DNA of 64,000 nucleotides from NCBI RefSeq assembly GCF_016741935.1, contig NZ_JAERRG010000002.1, forward strand, positions 310,001 through 374,000, in the 5' to 3' direction. The DNA is from Streptomyces endocoffeicus. Lineage in GTDB: Bacteria > Actinomycetota > Actinomycetes > Streptomycetales > Streptomycetaceae. The notes beneath the pieces are model-generated. The model saw nothing but the letters and a program-made list of their open reading frames with translations, did not search any database and was not told the origin of the DNA. Positions 39,501-47,663 of the stretch are shown here, in pieces. Every line of letters begins with the position of its first letter. Positions within the stretch are counted from its first letter, which is position 1. Both the position numbers and the translations under genes were made by a program.

Positions 39501-42431
39501 CTGCTGGACGCCGCGCTGCACGGGGTCGCGCTCGGCGACTTCCTGGGCGCCGAGGCCGACGGGATCCGGCTGCCGTTCTCCTGGACCGGGGTCACCCTCC
39601 ACGCGGCGGGCGCCACGGCGCTGCGCGTACGGATCGCCCCGGCCGGGCCCGACACGGTGGCCCTGACCGTCGCGGACGAGAACGGCGGCGCGGTCGCGTC
39701 GGTGGACTCCCTGGTGCTGCGGCGCATCGCCCCGGAGCAGCTGCGCGCGGCCCAGATGACCTACCACGACTCGCTGTTCCGGCTGGAGTGGGCGCCGGTG
39801 CCGGCGCCCTCGGCGGCCCCCGCGGCCGTCCGCTGGGCCCTGATCGGCCAGGACGCGGCGCACAGCACCGGCCAGGACGCCACGCACGACACGGATGCCC
39901 TCGGGCTCGTCGCCGCGCTGGAGTCGGCGGGTGCCGACTGCGCCGCCTTCGCCGACCTGGCCGAACTCGCGGCCGTGGTGGCCTCAGGCAGCCCCCGGCC
40001 GGACGTCGTCCTCCTCCCGTACACCGGCCCCCTCCCGTACACCGGCCCCGCCGGGGGCGGCGATGTGGCGGAGGGCGCCCGGCTGGCCACCCACGCCGCG
40101 CTGGACAGCGCGCTGTCATGGCTCGCGGAGGAGGGATTGGCTGGGGCGCGGCTGGCGTTCGTCACCCGGCGCGCGGTCGCCACATCCCCGGACGCCGAGG
40201 TGGACGATCTGGCGCGGTCGGCCGTATGGGGTCTGATCCGCACCGCCCAGACCGAGAACCCGGACCGTTTCCTGCTGCTCGACCTGGACGGTGACGAGAC
40301 CTCGGCCGAGCTGCTGACGGCGGCCGTGACCGGCGGTGAGCCGCAGCTCGCCGTCCGCGCGGGCGCCCTCCACGCGCCCCGGCTGGCCCGGGTCGCCACT
40401 CAGGAGGTGGCCACTCAGGAGGGAGACCGGACGCCGGAAGGGCTGCCGGAGTTCGGCCCGGACGGCACGGTCCTGATCACCGGCGCCACCGGTGTCCTCG
40501 GCGGACAGCTCGCCCGCCACCTCGTGGCCGAGCGCGGTGTGCGGCACCTGCTGCTCAACAGCCGCCGCGGCCAGCGCGCCCAGGGGATGCCCGAGCTGGT
40601 CGACGAACTGACCGCGCTGGGCGCCGAGGTGAGCGTCGCGGCCTGCGACGTGGCCGACCGCGAGGCGCTGTCGATGCTGCTGGCCGAGGTGGATCCGGCG
40701 CATCCGCTCGCCGCCGTCGTGCACACCGCGGGTGTGCTGGACGACGGGCTGCTGCCCGCGCTCACCCCGGAGCGGATCGACGCGGTCTTCCGGCCGAAGG
40801 TGGCCGCGGCGCACAACCTGCACGAGCTGACCCGCGATCTGGACCTCTCCGCGTTCGTACTGTTCTCGTCCGCCGCCGGAACCTTCGGCGCGCCGGGCCA
40901 GGCCAACTACGCGGCGGCCAACACCTTCCTGGACGCCCTCGCCGCGCACCGCCGCTCCGCCGGGCTGCCCGCGCTCTCGCTGGCCTGGGGTCTGTGGGAG
41001 CAGCGCAGCGCGATGACCGGTGGCATGGCGGACGCGGACGTGGCCCGTATGGAGCGCTCCGGGATGGCGCCGCTGACCTCGCGGGACGGTCTGGAGCTGT
41101 TCGACACGGCGTGCTCGGTGGGCGGTGCGGCGGTGCTCGTACCGCTGCACCTGGACATCGCGCCGCTGCGCGAGCAGGCCGCCGACGGCGCGCTGCCCGC
41201 CGTCTTCCGCGGGCTGGTCCGGGCCCCGGCCCGGCGCCGTACCGTCTCCGCCGGGGCGGCCGACACCGGCGGCCCCTCGCTGGCGCGGCGGCTGGCCGGG
41301 CTGGCCGAGGCGGAGCGCGAGCGGGCCGTGCTGGACCTGGTCCGCGGCCAGGCCGCCGCGGTCCTCGGCTTCGCGGACGCGGAGGCGGTGGGGGCCACCC
41401 GGGGCTTCCTGGAGCAGGGCTTCGACTCGCTGACCGCCGTCGAGCTGCGCAACCGGCTGGGCGCCGCGAGCGGGCTGCGGCTGCCCCCGACGCTGCTGTT
41501 CGACCACCCGACGCCCGAGCTGGTCGCCGGGCAGTTGCTGGCGCAGTTGGCCGGTTCGGTGGCCGCCGAGGGCGGCGCGGTCTCGGACGCGGCACGTGCG
41601 GAGGCGGCGGGCGCGGAGCCGTCGGCCGTGTTCGGCGCGATGCTGCGGGAGGCCGGGGAGCGCGGTGAGCAGGAGGAGTTCACCCGCCTGCTGATGGACG
41701 TCTCGCGGTTCCGGCCCTCGTTCGCCAGCGCCGCCGAGCTGGACAGGGCGCCCGCGCTGGTGCGGCTCTCACGCGGTGAGACCGGGCCCGCGCTGGTGTG
41801 CTTCTCCTCGATCCTGTCGATCGGCGGCCCGCACCAGTACGCCCGGTTCGCCACCGGATTCCGCGGCCACCGGAACGTCTGGGCACTCGGCAACCCCGGC
41901 TTCGTCGCCGGGGAGCGGCTTCCGGCCAACCCGGAGGCGGTGGTCGAGGCGCAGGCCGAGGCGGTGCTGCGGGAGACCGACGGGGCGCCGTTCGTACTGC
42001 TGGGCCACTCCTCGGGCGGGCTGCTCGCCCATGAGGTGGCCGCGCGGCTGGAGAGCACCGGGGTCTTCCCGGACGCGGTCGTCCTGCTCGACATCTACTC
42101 CCATGACCGCGACGCCGCCGTCGCCCTCCAGCCCGGGCTGAGTGCCGGGATGGACGAGCGCAGCGCGGGCCAGGTCCCGGTGGACGACACCCGGCTGCTG
42201 GCCATGGGCGCGTACTTCCGGCTGTTCGGCGAGTGGCGCCCCAAGGAGGTCAAGACCCCAACCCTGCTGGTCCGGGCCGCCGACCGGCTCTTCGACTGGT
42301 CCCGCGACGGCGACTGGCGCTCGTACTGGCAGCTCCCGCACACCGCGCTCGACGTGCCGGGGAACCACTTCACGATGATGGAGCAGCACGCCGAGACGAC
42401 GGCCCGGACCGTGGAGGACTGGCTGTCCTGA
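30528..42431 (+). CDS. Terminal modular type I PKS with thioesterase
   Basis: This 3,967-residue PKS ends the assembly line; ATG at 30528 follows GAGAGGGAA. Residues 1-32 are an N-terminal docking coiled coil. Module 1: KS (Cys205), AT (Ser707; HAFH 804-807, malonyl), DH (His1012 in [10 protein letters not shown], Asp1178), KR (from 1505; SSAAG, Tyr intact) and ACP (Ser1824). Module 2: KS (from 1884; Cys2056), AT (Ser2513; YASH 2615-2618, methylmalonyl), DH (His2822 in [10 protein letters not shown], Asp2994), KR (from 3313) and ACP (Ser3634). A type I thioesterase occupies about 3740-3967, with GHSSG (Ser3828), Asp in LLDIYSHD and His3947 in GNHFTMM, so the triad looks complete. The last module implies an alpha-methyl, alpha,beta-unsaturated acyl end. 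Release could be hydrolytic or cyclising; sequence alone does not decide. Nt 34484-34683 carries the dispersed repeat in frame, and nt about 31946-32070 a six-fold APAEGTA repeat. Confidence 0.97.
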   Translation: MNEEKLRYFLKRVTADLHETRRRLHEVESEDQEPIAIVGMSCRYPGGVSSPEDLWRLVSEGGDGISEFPTDRGWDIGRLFDDNPDGAGTSYVREGGFLHDANYFDPAFFGINPREALAMDPQQRLLLETTWEVFERAGIDATSVRGTRTGVFAGVMYHDYASRLRAVPPGVEGYLGTGGSSSIASGRVAYTFGLEGPALTVDTACSSSLVTLHLAMQALRNGECSLALAGGVTVMSTPGTFTEFSRQRGLSFDGRCKSFAASADGTGWSEGAGMLLVERLSDARKNGHKVLAVVRGSAINQDGASNGLTAPNGPSQQRVIRQALASARLTADQIDVVEAHGTGTTLGDPIEAQALLATYGKEKPAERPLLLGSIKSNVGHTQAAAGVAGIIKMVKAIEHGYVPKSLHIDEPSPHIDWSAGAVSLLTEGRPWPETGRPRRAAVSSFGISGTNAHLIVEQPPAEDPESEEAAEAPAEGTAAPAEGTAAPAEGTAAPAEGTAAPAEGTAAPAEGTAATEAPTAETAAPRTLPLLPWLVSGKGEDALRAQAARLHAYVAERPDLDPVSLGHSLATTRAALENRAAVIAGDRATFLDRLAALASGEPAAGVVQGVETRGKLAFLFTGQGSQRLGMGRELYETYPAFAEALDAVCAALDPRLERPLKDVLFGDDATTLDRTGFTQPALFAIEVALFRLVESWGLKPDVVSGHSIGEIAAAHVAGVLSLDAAALLVAARGRLMQRLPGDGAMIAVQASEDEVAPLLTERVSIAALNGPTSVVIAGDEDAAVAIASGFEAQGRKTKRLTVSHAFHSPLMDPMLEPFRKVAESLTYEAPKIPVVSHLTGGIAPAAEIATADFWVRHVREAVRFLDGMRAMEAQGVTTYLELGPDGVLSALGQECLAGESEHVAFAPALRSGRPEAETLTTALATLHTRGTAPDWAAYYAGTGAERVELPTYAFQREHYWLDAGTAYGDVSSVGLGTADHPLLGTAVSLADAEGFLFTGRLALDTHPWLADHAVMGAVLLPGTAFVELAVRAGEQAGCDLVEELTLEAPLILPERGGVQLQIAVGAQDDTGRRALALHSRPDEAGDDEPWLRHATGTLAAGTAEGSFDLSAWPPAGAERIDTDGLYEGLAEAGFGYGPVFQGLRTAWQGDGEVYAEVALPEDTEPGAALFGLHPALLDAVLHTIGLSDLTENPGRGGLPFSWSGVRIHSVGADTVRVRLSPAGNGTVSLQLADVTGTPVATVDRLALRTVSQDQLTTPGTAPDALFTVDWTPIPAPSEPLPNDDWTAIGPNTAYPDLERLAEAVASGTPLPEYVVVSLNQARPAFEDTPEGRPSAASPARPAFEDRGSGAEHSADATSRARPAFEDRGPGAEPMVAGRGGIGENPTEAAHQATTQALDLLQTWLAEAHFTDTRLVILTDGTNLAHTAAHGLIRSAQSENPGRIILVDTDTHPDSLEALEALEALPTALASGEQELAVREGTVKAPRLARATVTAENQARAWNPDGTVLITGASGTLGMLFARHAVTERGARHLLLLSRRGEQAPGAAELTAELTELGAEVHWAACDAADRSALAEVIASVPAAHPVTAVIHTAGVLDDGVIASLTPDRMAHVLRPKVDAAWNLHELTQDADLSAFILFSSAAGVFGGAGQGNYAAANAFLDALAQHRRAGGLPATSLAWGLWAEPGGMAGDLDEAELARLRRGGIAAITADQGRELFDLANATDDALLVPMPLDLAALRAQASAGMLPPLFRGLVRVPPRRAAQAAAAARSGALAQQLAGAASDAEAEAIVLGLVRTQVAAVLGYAGPEAVEPQRAFSEVGFDSLTAVELRNRLTAVSGVRLPATLIFDYPTPAALAAYLRAEAQGSQEDAAAPVAAATAHDDDPIAIVAMSCRFPGGVTSPEDLWKLVTDGADAITDMPTDRGWDIESLYDDDPDQQGTSYARNGGFLHDAHHFDPVFFGISPREALAMDPQQRLLLETTWEAFERAGIDPAAVRGSRTGVYTGVMYNDYGTLLHRAPDGLEGYMGTASSGSVASGRVSYTFGLEGPAVTVDTACSSSLVTLHMAVQALRNGECSLALAGGVTVMATPGTFVAFSKQRGLATDGRCKPFAAAADGTAWGEGVGMLLVERLSDARKNGHPVLAIVRGSAINQDGASNGLTAPNGPSQQRVIRQALANARLSASEVDVVEAHGTGTTLGDPIEAQALLATYGQEHTDDEPLWLGSVKSNFGHTQAAAGVAGIIKMVKAIEHGVLPRTLHVDEPSPHVDWTAGAVSLLTDRTEWPETGRPRRAAVSSFGISGTNAHTIIEQAPAERPTAADAAVPDEPGPLPWILSGRSETALSAQAERLLAHLDALDAHLDAHPGPRPADVGYSLATTRAVHDQRAVLVGTDREDFTRALAALARGEAAAQLVQGTGTAGKRAFVFPGQGSQWAGMAVGLMDASPVFASRIHECAAALAEFTDWSLVEVLRGAEGAPSLERVDVVQPVLFAVMVSLAELWRSLGVVPAAVVGHSQGEIAAACVAGALSLKDAARVVALRSQAIGRVLAGRGGMVSVALPVADVRERIAAWGEERISVAAVNGPSSAVVSGEPEALEELLASCEADEVRARRVPVDYASHSAQVELLREELLELLAPVQPKNAQVPFLSTVTGEWVEGPELDAEYWFTNLRRTVELESAIRRLLDEGFGVFIESSAHPVLTMGVQETAEDAGREAAAIGSLRRDEGGLDRFHTSLGEAWTRGVGVDWEAVYEGTGAARVELPTYAFQHERYWIEVPLSVGDVASAGLGAAGHPLLGAAVELPDSDGFLLTGRLSLQTHPWLADHAVSGTVLLPGTAFVELAIRAGDQVGCDLLDELTLEAPLILPARGGVQLRLTVGAPDASGRRALEVYSRPEPDAGRGDASELPWSRHASGVLASGDAADIGEGLSVWPPAEAVALDVDDLYERFAAGGFGYGPAFQGLTAAWRRGAEVFAELRLDQRQHRDAALFGLHPALLDAALHGVALGDFLGAEADGIRLPFSWTGVTLHAAGATALRVRIAPAGPDTVALTVADENGGAVASVDSLVLRRIAPEQLRAAQMTYHDSLFRLEWAPVPAPSAAPAAVRWALIGQDAAHSTGQDATHDTDALGLVAALESAGADCAAFADLAELAAVVASGSPRPDVVLLPYTGPLPYTGPAGGGDVAEGARLATHAALDSALSWLAEEGLAGARLAFVTRRAVATSPDAEVDDLARSAVWGLIRTAQTENPDRFLLLDLDGDETSAELLTAAVTGGEPQLAVRAGALHAPRLARVATQEVATQEGDRTPEGLPEFGPDGTVLITGATGVLGGQLARHLVAERGVRHLLLNSRRGQRAQGMPELVDELTALGAEVSVAACDVADREALSMLLAEVDPAHPLAAVVHTAGVLDDGLLPALTPERIDAVFRPKVAAAHNLHELTRDLDLSAFVLFSSAAGTFGAPGQANYAAANTFLDALAAHRRSAGLPALSLAWGLWEQRSAMTGGMADADVARMERSGMAPLTSRDGLELFDTACSVGGAAVLVPLHLDIAPLREQAADGALPAVFRGLVRAPARRRTVSAGAADTGGPSLARRLAGLAEAERERAVLDLVRGQAAAVLGFADAEAVGATRGFLEQGFDSLTAVELRNRLGAASGLRLPPTLLFDHPTPELVAGQLLAQLAGSVAAEGGAVSDAARAEAAGAEPSAVFGAMLREAGERGEQEEFTRLLMDVSRFRPSFASAAELDRAPALVRLSRGETGPALVCFSSILSIGGPHQYARFATGFRGHRNVWALGNPGFVAGERLPANPEAVVEAQAEAVLRETDGAPFVLLGHSSGGLLAHEVAARLESTGVFPDAVVLLDIYSHDRDAAVALQPGLSAGMDERSAGQVPVDDTRLLAMGAYFRLFGEWRPKEVKTPTLLVRAADRLFDWSRDGDWRSYWQLPHTALDVPGNHFTMMEQHAETTARTVEDWLS
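31946..32070 (+). repeat. 24-bp in-frame minisatellite in KS-AT linker
   Basis: There are about six near-identical tandem copies encoding APAEGTA in the linker between KS and AT of module 1 of the last PKS gene. It lies outside folded domains. Confidence 0.85.
34484..34683 (+). repeat. Dispersed repeat inserted in frame in PKS module
   Basis: This is the second coding copy, at the equivalent site of module 1 of the last PKS gene. It again has three units ([42 protein letters not shown]) and a GRGGIGEN tail. Shared position and unit order with the 28462 copy suggest that module duplication or conversion copied it after one insertion. Confidence 0.8.
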
Positions 42432-42437
42432 CCGACG

Positions 42438-42478
42438 GACGGCCTGTTGCCACCCCACAGGGGTGCCAACAGGCCGTC
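42438..42478. terminator. Bidirectional hairpin after the PKS operon
   Basis: There are 19-bp arms with one mismatch around a 3-nt loop (left 42438-42456, right 42460-42478). The hairpin starts 6 nt after the PKS stop and ends 7 nt before the stop of the converging minus-strand gene, so it can serve both. There is no long T-tract, which is usual in Streptomyces. Confidence 0.8.
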
Positions 42479-42485
42479 GTCGTGT

Positions 42486-42701
42486 TCAAAGGAGCCTGAA
42501 TCGGCCGGGGTTGTTGTGGTCGCGATGGCGGGGGCACTGGCACGGTGGCCACGCTTGTCCCAATGAGTAGGTGTCGCTCTGCTTCCCGTCGAGGACGGTC
42601 ACCGTCGCGCGTCGGGTGGTGACGATCCCGTTGTGCGCCATGGTGTAGACGCGCATCGTCATCTTCGGCTGTTCGTCCCGGCCAGGCCGGTTGCCGGCCA
42701 T
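42486..42701 (-). CDS. Small hypothetical protein with C-terminal CxC
   Basis: This encodes 71 residues, starting at ATG 42701, whose A overlaps the TGA of the gene upstream (ATGA overlap). The protein is basic, with a central beta-like stretch (RVYTMAHNGIV, RRATVTVLDGK) and a Cys/His-rich end (PPCQCPRHRDH) that might bind metal. I do not recognise a named family. It is the last of three overlapping minus-strand genes that diverge from an XRE/DUF397 pair. Its size, frame and overlap support a real gene; function unknown. Confidence 0.65.
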   Translation of the reverse strand: MAGNRPGRDEQPKMTMRVYTMAHNGIVTTRRATVTVLDGKQSDTYSLGQAWPPCQCPRHRDHNNPGRFRLL

Positions 42702-43021
42702 CAGCGGTCCTCCCCTCCCGGCACGGGGGCGAGGAGTTGGAGCAGACTGCGCAGGCTCCGTTTCACCATGCCGAGGTGGTAGGTCAGTTCTTCGGGCGTG
42801 GCGCCGGCCAGGTCGAGGGCTTCCGCCCCCGCGAGGGTCTGTCCGGCGACGATCACGACGGCCTGTTCGAGGCCGCCGCGGGTGGGTTTTCCGGCCGCGA
42901 CGCACGCGGGGCACAGGCCCGAACGTGGCTCGGTGGGGTTGTGGGGCCCGAAGTCGCCGGGCGCGGCGCACAGAGCGCACCCGGGGGAGAGGACGGGGGC
43001 GGCCCGTCCGTCGGCGGTCAC
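42701..43021 (-). CDS. Hypothetical protein with two CxxC pairs
   Basis: This encodes 106 residues. I chose GTG 43021 because it gives a GTGA four-base overlap with the stop of the upstream gene; a GTG start at 43051 would force a 34-bp overlap. The N-terminal half has CALC (about residues 15-18) and CPAC (about 36-39), a spacing that suggests a small zinc-binding fold. The C-terminal half is predicted helical (LEQAVVIVAGQTLAGAEAL, then HLGMVKRSLRSLLQLL). It is the middle gene of a translationally coupled trio. No function can be assigned. Confidence 0.65.
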   Translation of the reverse strand: MTADGRAAPVLSPGCALCAAPGDFGPHNPTEPRSGLCPACVAAGKPTRGGLEQAVVIVAGQTLAGAEALDLAGATPEELTYHLGMVKRSLRSLLQLLAPVPGGEDR

Positions 43022-43329
43022 CGGATCACCACCATCCCGTGCGGTGCACACAGCAGCTCCACCCGTGGACCACTCTTGCGCCGCTGTTCGTGGGCGATGG
43101 CATAGGGCCGGACCATGCCCGCCCCGTGGCCGCCCGGCGGACCGGAGATCGCCCGGAACTGGATGGTGGGGGTGTCCCTGTGCGCCGCCGACACGGCCCC
43201 AGTGGGCGCGCCGGACACCAGCACCGGGCGCGGCGTCGGCGCGTCCCGGTGCCGCACGGCCGGGCAGTCAGTGTGGGCCACGGGCTCAAGCTCTGGCACG
43301 CGTGGTGGGTTCGTGGTCTCGTCGGCCAC
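43018..43329 (-). CDS. Hypothetical protein, first gene of minus-strand trio
   Basis: This encodes 103 residues from ATG 43329, with its stop overlapping the next gene's GTG by four bases. The sequence is Pro/Ala/Arg-rich at the N-terminus and ends in a more ordered segment (IQFRAISGPP, VELLCAPHGMVVIR). I see no recognisable catalytic motif. It diverges from the XRE regulator across about 107 bp that holds a perfect 6-bp inverted repeat, so the regulator may control both directions. Confidence 0.55.
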   Translation of the reverse strand: MADETTNPPRVPELEPVAHTDCPAVRHRDAPTPRPVLVSGAPTGAVSAAHRDTPTIQFRAISGPPGGHGAGMVRPYAIAHEQRRKSGPRVELLCAPHGMVVIR

Positions 43330-43344
43330 CGGCCACTCCTCTCC

Positions 43345-43360
43345 GTAGTGATTCCACTAC
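43345..43360. promoter_or_regulatory. Candidate operator between divergent genes
   Basis: A perfect inverted repeat, GTAGTG-ATTC-CACTAC, lies 16 bp from the start of the minus-strand trio and 77 bp from the XRE regulator. Its size suits binding by a dimeric HTH protein such as the adjacent XRE regulator. The assignment is from symmetry and position only. Confidence 0.45.
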
Positions 43361-43436
43361 CAAGCGAGTTCAGCGTGGCCTACTGTGGAGACCCGTTCAA
43401 CGTGTCAGCAGAGGATGGAAGGCCAGGGAACGACCT

Positions 43437-44270
43437 GTGAACAAGAACGAGTTGAACCCGGACGCCTCGCCCGAGGCGGCCTACGGCGCGCGCTTACGGA
43501 GCCTGCGGGAGGCTCATGGCTGGACTCAAGAGGACCTTGCCGCACGTGCGGAATATTCCAGTGTGCATGTATCAGCCGTCGAAAATGGTCGGAAACCTCC
43601 AACCCTCCGTTTCTCGCGTAGCGCAGACCGCGCCTTCGGCATCGAGGGTGAAGACACGTTTGAGCGCCAGTTCCGCGAGATCCGCCACGGCAGCCTGCTG
43701 GAGGGGTTCCCGGAGTTCGTCGACCATGAGGCGCGCGCAGCGGAGATCCGGCTGTACGAAGTGGGCGTCATCCCCGGACTTCTCCAGACGCCGGACTACG
43801 CGGCGGTGCTGGCGGACAGCACCGTCAAGCGGGGGACGATCACAGCCGAGCAGGCGGAGGAGCGGGTCACGCTCGTCGCGGAGCGGCAGACCGCGCTTGT
43901 TCGGACGCCCCCGCCGCTGATCTCCGCGGTGCTGGACGAAAGCTGTCTGCGTCGGCCCGTCGGTGAACCTGCCGTCATGAACGCCCAGTTGGAGCAACTG
44001 ATCGAGTTCGCCGAGCTGCCGAACACCGTGCTCCAGATCGCTCCGTTCAGCATGGGGGCTCGCCGTCCGTTCGACCTGCCGCTCTACATCCTGACGATGT
44101 CGGACCGGTCGCTCATGTCGTACGCCGAGTCCGCCCAGCGGGGTCATCTGGAACGGGACGGCAGGTTCGTCCTGCCCATGCTGGCGGCCTACCATCAGCT
44201 ACAGGCCGAAGCCTGCTCACAGGCGGAATCCGTGGCCATGATCAGTCAGTTGCGAAAGGGCACCCCGTGA
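43437..44270 (+). CDS. XRE-family regulator with DUF5753 domain
   Basis: This encodes 277 residues from GTG 43437 (AGGGAA upstream). The N-terminal helix-turn-helix spans about residues 14-70 (LRSLREAHGWTQEDLAARA, then SVHVSAVENGRKPP). The rest matches the DUF5753 domain typical of the large Streptomyces XRE family that is paired with DUF397 proteins (HEARAAEIRLYEVGVIPGLL; later FDLPLYILTM). A TTA leucine codon at 43494-43496, early in the HTH, makes translation depend on the bldA tRNA. The stop overlaps the start of the DUF397 gene (GTGA), so the two are coupled. Members of this family have been linked to development and antibiotic production; the target here is unknown. Confidence 0.9.
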   Translation: MNKNELNPDASPEAAYGARLRSLREAHGWTQEDLAARAEYSSVHVSAVENGRKPPTLRFSRSADRAFGIEGEDTFERQFREIRHGSLLEGFPEFVDHEARAAEIRLYEVGVIPGLLQTPDYAAVLADSTVKRGTITAEQAEERVTLVAERQTALVRTPPPLISAVLDESCLRRPVGEPAVMNAQLEQLIEFAELPNTVLQIAPFSMGARRPFDLPLYILTMSDRSLMSYAESAQRGHLERDGRFVLPMLAAYHQLQAEACSQAESVAMISQLRKGTP

Positions 44271-44476
44271 CGACCGAATCCCCGCGTTGGTTCAAGTCCT
44301 CCTACAGCAACAACGGCGGCGCCTGCATAGAGGTCGCCGCCAACCTCGTCGCATCGCGCGGCGTGGTCCCCGTCCGTGACAGCAAGGACCCGCACGGCCC
44401 GGCGCTCATGTTCGAATCGACCGCCTGGTCGTCGTTCGTCTCCGCCGTCAGGCACGGGGAGTTCCCCACCACCTGA
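44267..44476 (+). CDS. DUF397 domain protein
   Basis: This is a 69-residue protein starting at GTG 44267 inside the stop of the XRE gene. It has the DUF397 hallmarks: WFKSSYSNNGGACIEVA near the N-terminus, VPVRDSKDP in the middle and a terminal aromatic helix (STAWSSFVSAVRHGEF). Proteins of this kind are encoded next to XRE-DUF5753 regulators across Streptomyces and are thought to act as their partners. The four-base overlap supports stoichiometric expression. Confidence 0.9.
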   Translation: MTTESPRWFKSSYSNNGGACIEVAANLVASRGVVPVRDSKDPHGPALMFESTAWSSFVSAVRHGEFPTT

Positions 44477-44505
44477 CCCAGCCGCCAACCAGCCACCGAA
44501 GCGAT

Positions 44506-44527
44506 CGGCCCCCGGACCGGGGGGCCG
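44506..44527. terminator. GC hairpin between converging genes
   Basis: This is a CGGCCCCCGG...CCGGGGGGCCG stem with a 1-nt bulge and a very short loop. It lies 30 bp after the DUF397 stop and 70 bp beyond the stop of the converging methyltransferase gene. It is a plausible shared terminator. Confidence 0.5.
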
Positions 44528-44596
44528 TCGTCATGTCGGCAGGCTGCCGCGCAGCCTGTGCAGGCGGAGGCGGATCTCGTGGAGCGCACGGCCCAG

Positions 44597-45796
44597 TCAG
44601 GGCCTCGGCAGGGGGAGGCCGGGCATCTGAGGGTGGCGCAAGTGCTGGCCGCCGTCGTAGACGTGCAGTCGAAACGTCTCCGGACCCGGTCGTCCCGCCG
44701 CGTCGTAGGCGCTCAGGACCGTCTCAATGCGGTCCCACAGCTTGACCGGGCCGCCTTGACGCACCTGCCATGTGCCGTCGTCCGGAGTAAGGGTGGCGGC
44801 GGAGCCGGTGATGACGTCGATGAGGTGCACCACCTCGCCGACCGTGGTCATCTGTGCGTCCGGCGCGGCGCTTTGGGCGAGGAACCGCAGATGGAAGGCC
44901 TCTTCTGTGGCGGCGGTGATCCGCTCCGGGCTGTGCATCGCCTTGCGGCCGGATTCGGAGAGGTCTGCGGCCCAGTGAGCGGGGTTCCCGAATGCCGGGG
45001 CGGCGTGCGTGCGCGCGGACATGAACGAGACGGTCCCGCCCAGCAGTTGGCCCTCGGCGGTGCCGTCGCCCTCGACGGTCAGCAGGACACGGGCGTATCC
45101 GTAGAGCCAGCCGCTGAGGGTGAGCAGGATCTTTCCTCCGGGCCGCGTCTGGGAAATGAGGGCCGGAGGGACGGCGCGGAAGGAGCACGCGGCCACGATC
45201 CGGTCAAAGGGTGCCTCGGGCCAGTACCCGTACAGCCCGTCGGCGACCGCGAGCGTGGGGGTGTAGCCCAGGCCGAACAGAGCGTTCGCCGCCGCTTCCA
45301 GACGGTGCGGGTCCACCTCGATGCTGGTGAGGTTGGCGGAACCGAGGTATTCGCACGCGAGCGCGGTGGAGTAGCCGGTCCCGGTGCCGATCTCCAGCAC
45401 CGTGTGTCCCTCGGCGAGATCTGCGTCCGCCCACATCCGCAGCACGAGCGACGGGAGGGTGGACGACGAGGTCGGTGCCCCGCCGTGCCGGACGGTCGGC
45501 TGCTTCCAGTCCACTTCGTCGCCGTCGAACTGCGTGATCAGCGTGGTGTCGGAGTACGCGGCGGCCAGCCACCGGCCGTAGTCGATTTCGGCGGTGACTG
45601 GCTCCCATACGGTCATTCCCTGCCCGTCGCGCTCGTCGGCGGGCAGGTAGAAGCCGGGCACGAACCGGTGCCGGGGGACCGTCCCGACCGCCTGATACCA
45701 AGCCGGCCCGGCGGGAACGCCATCCGTGGCGAGGGTTTTCGTCATGGCCTCACGCAGGCGGGCCGCGTCGGTCTCAAGGCCGGCGGGCATGGTCAT
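44597..45796 (-). CDS. tgmC: PIMT-like methyltransferase of graspetide system
   Basis: This encodes 399 residues. The core resembles protein-L-isoaspartate O-methyltransferase: a substrate-loop segment GGAPTSSSTLPSLVLRM (about 105-121) and SAM motif I EIGTGTGYS (135-143), then SIEVDPHRL. A long C-terminal extension (about 250-399) exceeds normal PIMT length. Within graspetide loci, methyltransferases of this family methylate an Asp side chain of the ester-crosslinked peptide, which then collapses to an aspartimide (known for fuscimiditide). The start at 45796 overlaps the end of the ATP-grasp gene by 23 bp, so translation is coupled. The neighbouring precursor has an Asp-Gly pair as a likely target. 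Confidence 0.9.
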   Translation of the reverse strand: MTMPAGLETDAARLREAMTKTLATDGVPAGPAWYQAVGTVPRHRFVPGFYLPADERDGQGMTVWEPVTAEIDYGRWLAAAYSDTTLITQFDGDEVDWKQPTVRHGGAPTSSSTLPSLVLRMWADADLAEGHTVLEIGTGTGYSTALACEYLGSANLTSIEVDPHRLEAAANALFGLGYTPTLAVADGLYGYWPEAPFDRIVAACSFRAVPPALISQTRPGGKILLTLSGWLYGYARVLLTVEGDGTAEGQLLGGTVSFMSARTHAAPAFGNPAHWAADLSESGRKAMHSPERITAATEEAFHLRFLAQSAAPDAQMTTVGEVVHLIDVITGSAATLTPDDGTWQVRQGGPVKLWDRIETVLSAYDAAGRPGPETFRLHVYDGGQHLRHPQMPGLPLPRP

Positions 45797-46772
45797 GGGT
45801 CACCGCCTCCTTTCCGCTCAGGATGTCGGCGAACGCCTCGGTGATGGCCGGGGCTTCGGGCAGCCAGCCCCATTGCCCGTTCGGATTGCACTCGATAGCA
45901 GTCCAAGATTCGGGCAGGTGCTCGTCTCCGGTGAGGGTGAAGTCGAAGCAGCCGAAGGCCAGGCCGAACGAGGACAGGTAGCTGTGCAGCGCGGCCTCGA
46001 TCGGGGCCGGGACACCGACGGGTGTGTGGATGAGGGTGTTCCAGTCGCCTCGGCGCCAGTCCAGCGCGCCGTCCGGTGTCTCGATCCGGCTGGCGAAGAC
46101 CTGCCGCCCGACCACGGTGATGCGTGCGTCGCCGGTCTTGGGGATCTCGGCCTGGAACAAGTGCGGCATCACGGTGATCGAGTCGTCGAATGTGTCCGGA
46201 TCGACGCGCTGGGCCCAGATCGCCCCTGCGCACCCGTCCTCACTTGCGGGCAGGCCGCGGAACGGCTTGTAGATGATACGGCCGTGCTCAGCGGCGAACT
46301 TCCGCGCCTGCCCGACGTCGTTGGTGACCAGCGTCGCCGGGATGGTGAGCCCGAGCTTGGCGAAGCGTTGTAGCTGGGCGGGCTTGAAGTCCGCGCGGTT
46401 GACGGCGGCCGGGTGGTTCACGTACCGGGCGTCGCGCAGGTTGTGCAGGACGCCACCGAGGCCGTGCCGGGCCTCGGTGGTGGCGAAGTCTCGCTGCTGG
46501 GCGGGCAGGTGGGCGAATCGGGCGGAGTACGGGGTGGGGCGACGGTAGTAGACCGCCGCCACCTCCCCCAGTTCCACCTCGCGGGTGGTCGTGCGCAGCC
46601 GCCCACCCCAGACCGGTGTTCCGGCGCCGATGCGGGCGCCGAAGGCCAGTCCGGGCCCGATATCGCCCGGGTCGACCCGGGCGACGGGCACCTCGCGGTC
46701 GTTGAGTGCGGTGATGACCAGGTCGGCGGTGACGTCTTCCAGGGACGTGACGACCAGAACGAGGGGAGCCAC
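45774..46772 (-). CDS. tgmB: ATP-grasp ribosomal peptide maturase
   Basis: This encodes 332 residues from GTG 46772. It shows the architecture of graspetide ATP-grasp ligases: an N-terminal domain (LVLVVTSLEDVTADLVI; VYYRRPTPY, characteristic of this group), the central ATP-grasp domain with GRIIYKPFRG and the acidic Mg-ATP site near the C-terminus (FGCFDFTL; WTAIECNPNGQW). Such enzymes activate Asp/Glu side chains by phosphorylation and form esters with Thr/Ser or amides with Lys in the precursor. It lies 3 bp downstream of the precursor gene and overlaps the methyltransferase, forming a precursor-ligase-methyltransferase operon. Confidence 0.93.
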   Translation of the reverse strand: MAPLVLVVTSLEDVTADLVITALNDREVPVARVDPGDIGPGLAFGARIGAGTPVWGGRLRTTTREVELGEVAAVYYRRPTPYSARFAHLPAQQRDFATTEARHGLGGVLHNLRDARYVNHPAAVNRADFKPAQLQRFAKLGLTIPATLVTNDVGQARKFAAEHGRIIYKPFRGLPASEDGCAGAIWAQRVDPDTFDDSITVMPHLFQAEIPKTGDARITVVGRQVFASRIETPDGALDWRRGDWNTLIHTPVGVPAPIEAALHSYLSSFGLAFGCFDFTLTGDEHLPESWTAIECNPNGQWGWLPEAPAITEAFADILSGKEAVTHDHARRP

Positions 46773-46775
46773 CGG

Positions 46776-47042
46776 TCAGTCCGACTCGTAGTCGGTGGTG
46801 TTGTCGTCCTGGGTCTGCGGTTGCGGGTTCTGCCCGTCGCCGCCGCCGGACACCGAGGCGGTGCCCTTGGTCTTGTTGGTGCCGTGCTTGCCCATCTCCA
46901 CCACCTGGCCTGCGGCGTCGGTGTAGCGGGCGGTCTGCGTGGCCCCGTCCAGCACCACTGCTGCGTACGACGGCGGGCTCACCGGCAGCCGGTCGGTGAC
47001 CAGCCGCATCGCCCACGGAGCCTCGGGTGCAAGCGTCGCCAT
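46776..47042 (-). CDS. tgmA: Graspetide (ATP-grasp-modified RiPP) precursor
   Basis: This is an 88-residue precursor starting at ATG 47042 with GAAGGGGA 6 nt upstream. The leader holds the family's conserved PWAMRLVTDRLP (residues 9-20) and RYTDAAGQVVEMGKHG (39-54). The core is about 52-88, with hydroxyl residues at Thr55, Thr58, Thr61, Ser63 and Ser65, a Gly-rich turn with Asp69-Gly70, and an acidic tail with Asp79, Asp80, Asp84, Glu86 and Asp88. Thr-rich then Asp-rich halves around a loop are what a stem-loop of side-chain esters needs. Asp69-Gly70 is a natural aspartimide site for the linked methyltransferase. The crosslink register is inference. Confidence 0.93.
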   Translation of the reverse strand: MATLAPEAPWAMRLVTDRLPVSPPSYAAVVLDGATQTARYTDAAGQVVEMGKHGTNKTKGTASVSGGGDGQNPQPQTQDDNTTDYESD

Positions 47043-47191
47043 GCGTAATCCCCTTCTCGCGACATCAGGCGGATAGCCGGACGGCTCCCCCCTGAACAGA
47101 ATCTGCCCACCGCGCGGGCTCTGACCAGTAGCGTAGGTGTTGCGAACCGTAGCGGAAAAGGCACACTCCGTGACCTCATGGGAGAGCACCA

Positions 47192-47663
47192 ATGGCCAGA
47201 AGGACCGACAACCCACACCTCGCCTTGTGGATTGCCGCGACCGGCCTGTCCCACGGCGGGATGGCCCGCCGGGTCGCCGCCGAAGCGGTTCGCCGAGGTC
47301 ACCGCAAGATCACCCCGGACGCCACCCGCGTCCGCCGCTGGATCGACGGCGAACGCCCCGCCCCGCCGCATTCAAGACGGCGTCCCGGTCGGCCTGCGGG
47401 TGCGGGCTTCACCGCGACTGCCGACTTGGCCGCGCTCGCCGGATGGGTCAGCCACGATTGCAGCAGGTATGCGACGGCCAGCGCTACTGGAGCTACGGCA
47501 TCTACGCGGCTGGCGAGGCCGGTCAGCGTGACCGAGGAGTGGGGATCGTCACCCGCTGTCGCACCAGATGATCTACCTTGGTCGCCCGCGTGATGCCCTC
47601 GGCCTCCTCGAAGTGGCCGCTGCGAAGGCTGACCGACCTGCGGCGAAGGCCCTGGTTGCCTGA
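47192..47663 (+). pseudogene. Decayed HTH/TPR-type regulator
   Basis: The 5' part (47192-47370) reads as an intact start (ATG after GGGAGAG) of a regulator: MARRTDNPHLALWIAATG, then KITPDATRVRRWIDGERP, a HTH-like N-terminus. After that the homology jumps frames. About 47450-47560 in another frame reads QRYWSYGIYAAGEAGQRDRG. A further shift then gives SHQMIYLGRPRDALGLLEVA and KADRPAAKALVA up to a TGA at 47661-47663. The pieces follow the order expected of one TPR-like regulatory protein with most of its middle deleted. It diverges from the graspetide precursor, so it was probably that operon's regulator. I infer family resemblance from memory of such proteins; the frame jumps are seen directly. 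Confidence 0.65.

Noticed and set aside
41750..42431. Calling the terminal thioesterase a macrolactone cyclase
   Set aside because: The triad is present but sequence alone does not separate hydrolysis from cyclisation; the sulfotransferase context favours a linear product.
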